Positions 58,910 to 64,000 of a stretch of 64,000 nt of DNA are shown here, piece after piece. Below the pieces are notes generated by a model that saw only the letters and a program-made list of their open reading frames with translations, was not told the origin of the DNA and made no database searches. Position 1 is the first letter of the stretch, and every line of letters starts with the position of its first letter. Source of the stretch: Bacteroidota bacterium (GTDB taxonomy: Bacteria > Bacteroidota > Bacteroidia > Palsa-965); the NCBI GenBank assembly GCA_013298545.1, contig JAAFIA010000006.1, positions 1-64,000 of the forward strand, read 5' to 3'. The position numbers were made by a program, and so were the translations under genes.

Positions 58910-60937
58910 ATGATATTTCCGATTGAAGCAATGACAACAAGCGAATTTCAACAACTTATTCTCGGCGGTATTCCCGATGAACTTCCAACGCTTCCGGCGT
59001 ACGATCCCTCACTCAATCATGCTCCAAAACGAAAGGATATTTTATCTCCGTCTGAAAAAAAATTAGCCATTCGCAATGCCTTGCGTTACTTTCCGGCAAA
59101 ACATCATGCCTTGCTTGCTAAAGAATTTGCAGCTGAATTGAAAACGTATGGACGCATTTACATGTATCGGTTACGTCCAGATTACCGCATGTATGCGCGA
59201 CCTATTCATGATTATCCGCATAAAAGCATTCAGGCCGCGGCTATCATGCACATGTTGAGCAATAACCTCGATCATGCGGTTGCGCAACATCCACACGAAT
59301 TGATTACGTATGGTGGAAATGGTGCGGTGTTTCAAAACTGGGCGCAGTATCGACTAACGATGAAATACCTTGCTGAAATGACCAATGAGCAAACGCTTGT
59401 TTTGTATTCTGGTCATCCGCTTGGTCTATTTCCTTCCCACGCCGATGCGCCGCGCGTTGTTGTTACCAATGGCATGATGATTCCGAATTATTCTAAACCC
59501 GACGACTGGGAAAAATTCAATGCGCTTGGTGTAACACAGTACGGACAAATGACTGCAGGTTCGTTCATGTACATTGGTCCACAAGGAATTGTTCACGGAA
59601 CAACCATTACAGTCATGAATGCGGCACGAAAAATTTCTGAATCGGAAGAAGGTCGTCGCGGAAAATTATTGGTTACCTGCGGACTTGGCGGAATGAGTGG
59701 CGCGCAGCCCAAAGCTGGAAAAATTGCTGGACTGGTTGCGGTTGTGGCCGAGATCAATCCGAAAGCAACCGAAACACGCCATTCGCAAAAATGGGTCGAT
59801 GAGGTTTATGCGTCCTTGGACGAATTGATTGCTCGCATCAAACAAGCACAAGCGGCGAAAGAGGCTGTGTCACTTGCTTATCAAGGCAATGTGGTGGATT
59901 TGTGGGAACGCCTTGTGCATGAAAATATGATGGTTGATATGGGTACTGATCAATCGTCGTTGCATAATCCGTGGGCTGGTGGGTATTATCCGGTTGGATT
60001 TACGCTTGACGAATCGAACCGGATGATGGCTGAAAATCCAGAACAGTTTAAAGCCGAAGTGCAAAAAACATTGTTGCGTCATGCGGCGGCGATCAATACT
60101 TTGACAGCCAAAGGCATGTACTTTTTCGATTATGGCAACGCGTTTTTGCTTGAGGCTTCGCGGGCGGGTGCTGATATTTTGCGGCCAGACGGAACATTCA
60201 AATACGCTTCGTATGTACAAGATATTCTTGGCCCGATGTGTTTTGATTATGGCTTTGGGCCGTTTCGTTGGGTTTGTACATCGGGCGATGCCACAGATTT
60301 AGCAACGACAGATCAACTGGCCTTGGATGTGTTGATGGATATGTATCAAACGGCACCCGTTGAAATCAAACAGCAATTAAACGACAACATCACATGGATT
60401 CGCGATGCGATGCAAAACAACTTGGTTGTGGGTTCGCAAGCGCGTATTTTGTATGCCGATAGTGAAGGACGCATTCGTATTGCTGAAGCGTTTAACAAAG
60501 CCATTCGCGAAGGAAAATTAAAAGCGCCTGTTGTATTGGGTCGCGATCATCATGACGTATCTGGAACAGATTCGCCGTATCGCGAAACATCAAATATCTA
60601 TGATGGTTCGCAATTTACAGCAGACATGGCGGTACAAAATTTTATTGGCGATGGATTCCGTGGCGCGACGTGGGTGTCGTTGCACAATGGCGGTGGCGTG
60701 GGTTGGGGCGAAGTCATCAATGGCGGATTTGGTCTCGTGCTCGATGGCACGGCTGATGCTGATCGTCGTTTGAAGAGCATGTTGTTTTGGGATGTCAACA
60801 ACGGTATTGCACGCCGCAGTTGGGCGCGCAACAAAGAAGCGCGCTTTGCCATTGAGCGCGAAATGAGCCGCGAACCGAATTTAAAAGTTACGCTTCCGAA
60901 TTTGGTGGATGAACGTTTATTGGAGGGATTGTTTTAG
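58910..60937 (+). CDS. hutU: Urocanate hydratase
   Basis: 675 aa; YGGNGAVFQNWAQYRLTM, LYSGHPLGLFPSH, VTNGMMIPNYS, VTCGLGGMSGAQPKA; alternative ATG at 58931. Confidence 0.95.
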   Translation: MIFPIEAMTTSEFQQLILGGIPDELPTLPAYDPSLNHAPKRKDILSPSEKKLAIRNALRYFPAKHHALLAKEFAAELKTYGRIYMYRLRPDYRMYARPIHDYPHKSIQAAAIMHMLSNNLDHAVAQHPHELITYGGNGAVFQNWAQYRLTMKYLAEMTNEQTLVLYSGHPLGLFPSHADAPRVVVTNGMMIPNYSKPDDWEKFNALGVTQYGQMTAGSFMYIGPQGIVHGTTITVMNAARKISESEEGRRGKLLVTCGLGGMSGAQPKAGKIAGLVAVVAEINPKATETRHSQKWVDEVYASLDELIARIKQAQAAKEAVSLAYQGNVVDLWERLVHENMMVDMGTDQSSLHNPWAGGYYPVGFTLDESNRMMAENPEQFKAEVQKTLLRHAAAINTLTAKGMYFFDYGNAFLLEASRAGADILRPDGTFKYASYVQDILGPMCFDYGFGPFRWVCTSGDATDLATTDQLALDVLMDMYQTAPVEIKQQLNDNITWIRDAMQNNLVVGSQARILYADSEGRIRIAEAFNKAIREGKLKAPVVLGRDHHDVSGTDSPYRETSNIYDGSQFTADMAVQNFIGDGFRGATWVSLHNGGGVGWGEVINGGFGLVLDGTADADRRLKSMLFWDVNNGIARRSWARNKEARFAIEREMSREPNLKVTLPNLVDERLLEGLF

Positions 60938-60953
60938 GGATAGTTGATGTATC

Positions 60954-60990
60954 AAATAAAACGCCTTCGATTCTCGAAGGCGTTTTATTT
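60954..60990. terminator. Bidirectional terminator
   Basis: 17-bp perfect inverted repeat aaataaaacgccttcga / tcgaaggcgttttattt. Confidence 0.9.
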
Positions 60991-61007
60991 GAGTGATTTA
61001 TTTTAAT

Positions 61008-61745
61008 CTAAAGCCATTCAAATCCTGCTATTTTAATGGTATCACAACCTGTTTTTTCAATCAAACTTGATCTTATCTCCTTCTGAACATTCACTTTCAG
61101 ATCATCGTATAAAGTACCCATTGCGCCCAATTCATTAGGCCCTTTTGAATAGCTTAAAGTGGGAGTCGATTGGGCCAAAAAACGATAGGAGCATACTATT
61201 TTTTTTGTTTCATAATTGACGATTGACAATCTTGCTAAAACATATCCCGCTTCAAACTCATTAGTATTTGCTTGAATCTCAGGTAGTGCTGAAGATATAG
61301 ACTGAACAAAAACAACATAAGGACTATTGATTTTTTTATTGTACTCAAGCCATTGACCTAAATAAGACATAGAAAAAAGATCATCGCCATAGTAACCTGG
61401 GGAATTGAATTTATCAGCAGCATATCCTTCAATCAAACGATCCAATGCATCAACGGGAGTCGTCGAATCCTTTTTGGGTTCAATGATTTTATACAATGTA
61501 AATGACAGTTTCTTTGGGTGTAAGTCTTTTATTTCGCAGATGCTATCATTCCATCCCGTAGTGTCCTTCTTAAGTAATTCGAGCAATTCCATAATTGTAA
61601 CTTTATGTTCAAAAGCTATTTTCGAATACATTGAATCTGCAGCTAATTGCTTTTTACCAAGAGCCTCATCCTCTGCTGTGTATGAATTACAGGCACTAAA
61701 AAAAATAAGGAGAAAAGGGATAGTTGAGTATAAAATACGTTTCAT
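61008..61745 (-). CDS. Predicted lipoprotein, tandem family member 1
   Basis: LIFFSACNSY lipobox; EAGYVLARLSIVNYETKKIVCSYRFLAQSTPTLSYS; TGCDTIKIAGFEWL. Confidence 0.8.
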   Translation of the reverse strand: MKRILYSTIPFLLIFFSACNSYTAEDEALGKKQLAADSMYSKIAFEHKVTIMELLELLKKDTTGWNDSICEIKDLHPKKLSFTLYKIIEPKKDSTTPVDALDRLIEGYAADKFNSPGYYGDDLFSMSYLGQWLEYNKKINSPYVVFVQSISSALPEIQANTNEFEAGYVLARLSIVNYETKKIVCSYRFLAQSTPTLSYSKGPNELGAMGTLYDDLKVNVQKEIRSSLIEKTGCDTIKIAGFEWL

Positions 61746-61891
61746 GTAATCTTTGGGTTTTTAAGATTTATAAAGATAACAAAATAGCATCAAACATAAT
61801 TTGGTGGATGAAAGTTTGTTGGAGAATTTATTTTAAAAGTAGTTGATAGATCAAATAAAAAAATTCTTCACTTAGGATGAAGGATTTTTTG

Positions 61892-62653
61892 TTATTGTAG
61901 TCTATTAAATTCATCAAGTCTATCGCATCCGGCAATTTTTATATCCGATACACCTGTTATGGATACAAGTTGAGCGCGGATTTCTTTTCCAATATTAGCA
62001 ATCAAATCCTTTGATAATTTATATTCTGCCCCTTCATAGTAGTTATTACTATTATAAGTATAGCTAACCGTATCGCTCGATTGCGCGTATAGATCAAATG
62101 CACACATTCGCTGGCCTGTCTCATAATTCATAACCAGTGCTCTGCCCGTAAAATATCCTGCCTTAAAACCACCTCTACTTCTGTCCTGTTTGGGCATGGC
62201 CGCATCGTAGGTCTGTATAAAAATGATATAAGGGCTTTTATTATGCTTATTAATATCAACCCATCCTCCTAATTCCCTCAACCCATCAGCCCAAGCTTTA
62301 TTATACCCAATGGTACTTATGTCTCGAATGTTTTGTAACACATCCAATTGGCTAGCCGGATTAGAAACAGAGCCCATGTATTCCGGCTTGCTTTTAAATT
62401 CTAAAATATAATAAACCATAAACGAAAGTTGACTGCGCGAAGAATCACTGATTCGACACAATGTATCATCCCATAATATTGAATCATTTCGCACAAGCTC
62501 TAGCAATGGTTTAATTTTCGCTTTATGTCTTTCAGCCGCAATAACACACATCGAATCAAAAAAATTTTTCTTTTTTACATAATTATCGTGCTCGTCCGAA
62601 GAACAAGAAATAAGAATAATAGCAGCCAAAAGTGTGTAAAGAAAACTTCTCAT
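61892..62653 (-). CDS. Predicted lipoprotein, tandem family member 2
   Basis: ILISCSSDEH lipobox; KAGYFTGRALVMNYETGQRMCAFDLYAQSSDTVSYT; TGVSDIKIAGCDRLDE. Confidence 0.8.
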   Translation of the reverse strand: MRSFLYTLLAAIILISCSSDEHDNYVKKKNFFDSMCVIAAERHKAKIKPLLELVRNDSILWDDTLCRISDSSRSQLSFMVYYILEFKSKPEYMGSVSNPASQLDVLQNIRDISTIGYNKAWADGLRELGGWVDINKHNKSPYIIFIQTYDAAMPKQDRSRGGFKAGYFTGRALVMNYETGQRMCAFDLYAQSSDTVSYTYNSNNYYEGAEYKLSKDLIANIGKEIRAQLVSITGVSDIKIAGCDRLDEFNRLQ

Positions 62654-62682
62654 TGTGGCAAAAGGGTTAACGTATTATGCCT

Positions 62683-63423
62683 TTATTCATACAAACCATC
62701 AAACCCTGCAATCATAATCTCGGGGCAACCTGTTTTAATTTTGATGCGGCTACGAATTTCAGCTTTAATATTCGTCATCATATCTTGTTGCAACTTGTAG
62801 GTTGCGTCTGTGCCATAAGTTCCTCCCGTGCGGTATTCAACCGTTTCGCTCGACTCGGCGAAAATACCAAATGAGCATACGGGCTGTTTCGTTTCATAAT
62901 TCAAAATATAGGCGCGGCCAATAAAATAACCTGCGTCAAACGAAGCTTTGTCTTCGCTCATTTTCGGCATGGCGGAAGCCAATGTTTGAACAAAAATGAT
63001 GTATGGGCTATTGTTCTTCTTGTTGTAACTGACCCAACGTCCCAATTCCGCTCTAGAATAAGTATCATCCGAAATATACCCTGGTGTTGTCAATTCACGC
63101 ATGCTTGACACTTCCAAAATTTTATCGAGTGCATCATCCGTATCGGTGGAATTCGTATCTAGATCAATCATATTAAAAATCGTAAACGAAAGTTTCAGCG
63201 GACTTTTAGTAGTGAAATCGCACACTGTATCCTCCCAAATGGTAGAATCGGTATTAACGAGATCATTGAGTTCCAAAATTAGGGCTTGATGCTCTGTGCC
63301 AATTTTTGAATGGAGTGAATCCTTCTTCGCTTGTTCTTTAAAATAGGCATCTGCTTCGGAATTCGAAGAAGAGCAGGAAGCAAGAAGCAGGAGGACGAAA
63401 CCAGATAGGATTAGGTTTTTCAT
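62683..63423 (-). CDS. Predicted lipoprotein, tandem family member 3
   Basis: LLASCSSSNS lipobox; DAGYFIGRAYILNYETKQPVCSFGIFAESSETVEYR; TGCPEIMIAGFDGLYE. Confidence 0.8.
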   Translation of the reverse strand: MKNLILSGFVLLLLASCSSSNSEADAYFKEQAKKDSLHSKIGTEHQALILELNDLVNTDSTIWEDTVCDFTTKSPLKLSFTIFNMIDLDTNSTDTDDALDKILEVSSMRELTTPGYISDDTYSRAELGRWVSYNKKNNSPYIIFVQTLASAMPKMSEDKASFDAGYFIGRAYILNYETKQPVCSFGIFAESSETVEYRTGGTYGTDATYKLQQDMMTNIKAEIRSRIKIKTGCPEIMIAGFDGLYE

Positions 63424-63441
63424 TGTTGTGGGATTATGATG

Positions 63442-64000
63442 TTAGTATAACGTAATGGCATCAATGCCACGTAAAATAACTTTTGAACAACCTGTCCTCT
63501 TTTTGAGTTCCTCGCGAAGAGTGTTTTCAAAATTATCTTTCATGTCTTTTTCTAATTTCCCTGCGGCATTAGAACCGAGTATTTTTCGTTTTTTAAACTC
63601 GACTGTTTCGCTCGACTCGGCCCAGAAAGGAAATGCACAAATTATTTTTTTGGCATCATAATCAAAGACATAAACCATACCTGTAAAATAACCCGCTTCA
63701 AACGAAGATTCGTCTTTGGCAAGCACGGGCATTTGTGCTTCTAGTTCTTCGATAACGAGCAAATAAGGACTAGCAAGTTCTTTGTTTTTACGAATGCTTT
63801 TTCCAATATCGGATTCGCTAAACGCGAGAGACTCGCTTCCGACAAAGGAATATCCCGTCGTGTTGATCCACGACCATTGCCCAGCATTGGTGTACAAAGA
63901 ATCAGATTCATGAAAAAACAAACGTGATTCGATGACGTTGAAGGCTATGCGTTCTTTTTTTGCTCCGCTCCAATTGCAAAGGGTATCGTAATCGCCAACG
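63442..64000 (-). CDS. Tandem family member 4, 5' end beyond the window
   Basis: EAGYFTGMVYVFDYDAKKIICAFPFWAESSETVEFK; TGCSKVILRGIDAITLY; reading frame continues upstream of the listed TTG as VGDYDTLCNWSGAKKERIAFNVIESRLFFHESD to the window edge. Confidence 0.8.
   Translation of the reverse strand, partial: VGDYDTLCNWSGAKKERIAFNVIESRLFFHESDSLYTNAGQWSWINTTGYSFVGSESLAFSESDIGKSIRKNKELASPYLLVIEELEAQMPVLAKDESSFEAGYFTGMVYVFDYDAKKIICAFPFWAESSETVEFKKRKILGSNAAGKLEKDMKDNFENTLREELKKRTGCSKVILRGIDAITLY

Noticed and set aside
1-64000. tRNA/rRNA genes, transposases, integrases or prophage
   Set aside because: None recognised by eye; tRNAscan/Infernal and a transposase HMM search would be needed to exclude them formally.

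Overview
64-kb chromosomal window from a Bacteroidota-type genome. Evidence for the lineage: T9SS C-terminal sorting domains, TonB-dependent receptor with CarboxypepD_reg domain, TAnnTTTG-like -7 promoter elements, DUF2851/DUF2452/DUF4920/DUF5522-type proteins. About 55 protein-coding genes are supported. Recognisable ones include an M13 peptidase, prfB with a programmed +1 frameshift, fumC, manC, a fused mutase icmF, a TetR/ABC/HlyD/TolC export operon, nhaD, two APC permeases, apt, an acyl-CoA dehydrogenase, a subtilase, hutU and a CotH-like protein. I saw no rRNA, tRNA, CRISPR array or transposase. The least conventional parts are: (i) an AT-rich two-gene ABC/OLD-like ATPase plus TOPRIM/DUF4276-like pair at 6129-7956, resembling a split OLD/PARIS-style defence module; (ii) a DUF6934-like gene overlapping an unlisted 48-aa ORF, bracketed by near-identical 23-nt repeats with a TACAAACGTTTGTA palindrome; (iii) a symmetric locus of a canonical PhoB-like regulator divergent from a TonB receptor and a second regulator with phosphoacceptor Asp->Glu divergent from a T9SS-secreted protein, sharing GTTAAGCCAA and 11-nt repeats; (iv) four tandem paralogous lipoprotein-like genes at the right edge; (v) two heptameric repeat arrays with reverse-oriented copies, one containing part of the prfB promoter; (vi) several genes whose -7 element lies 4-6 nt before the start codon, suggesting leaderless mRNAs. 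Family names come from motif recognition without database searches.
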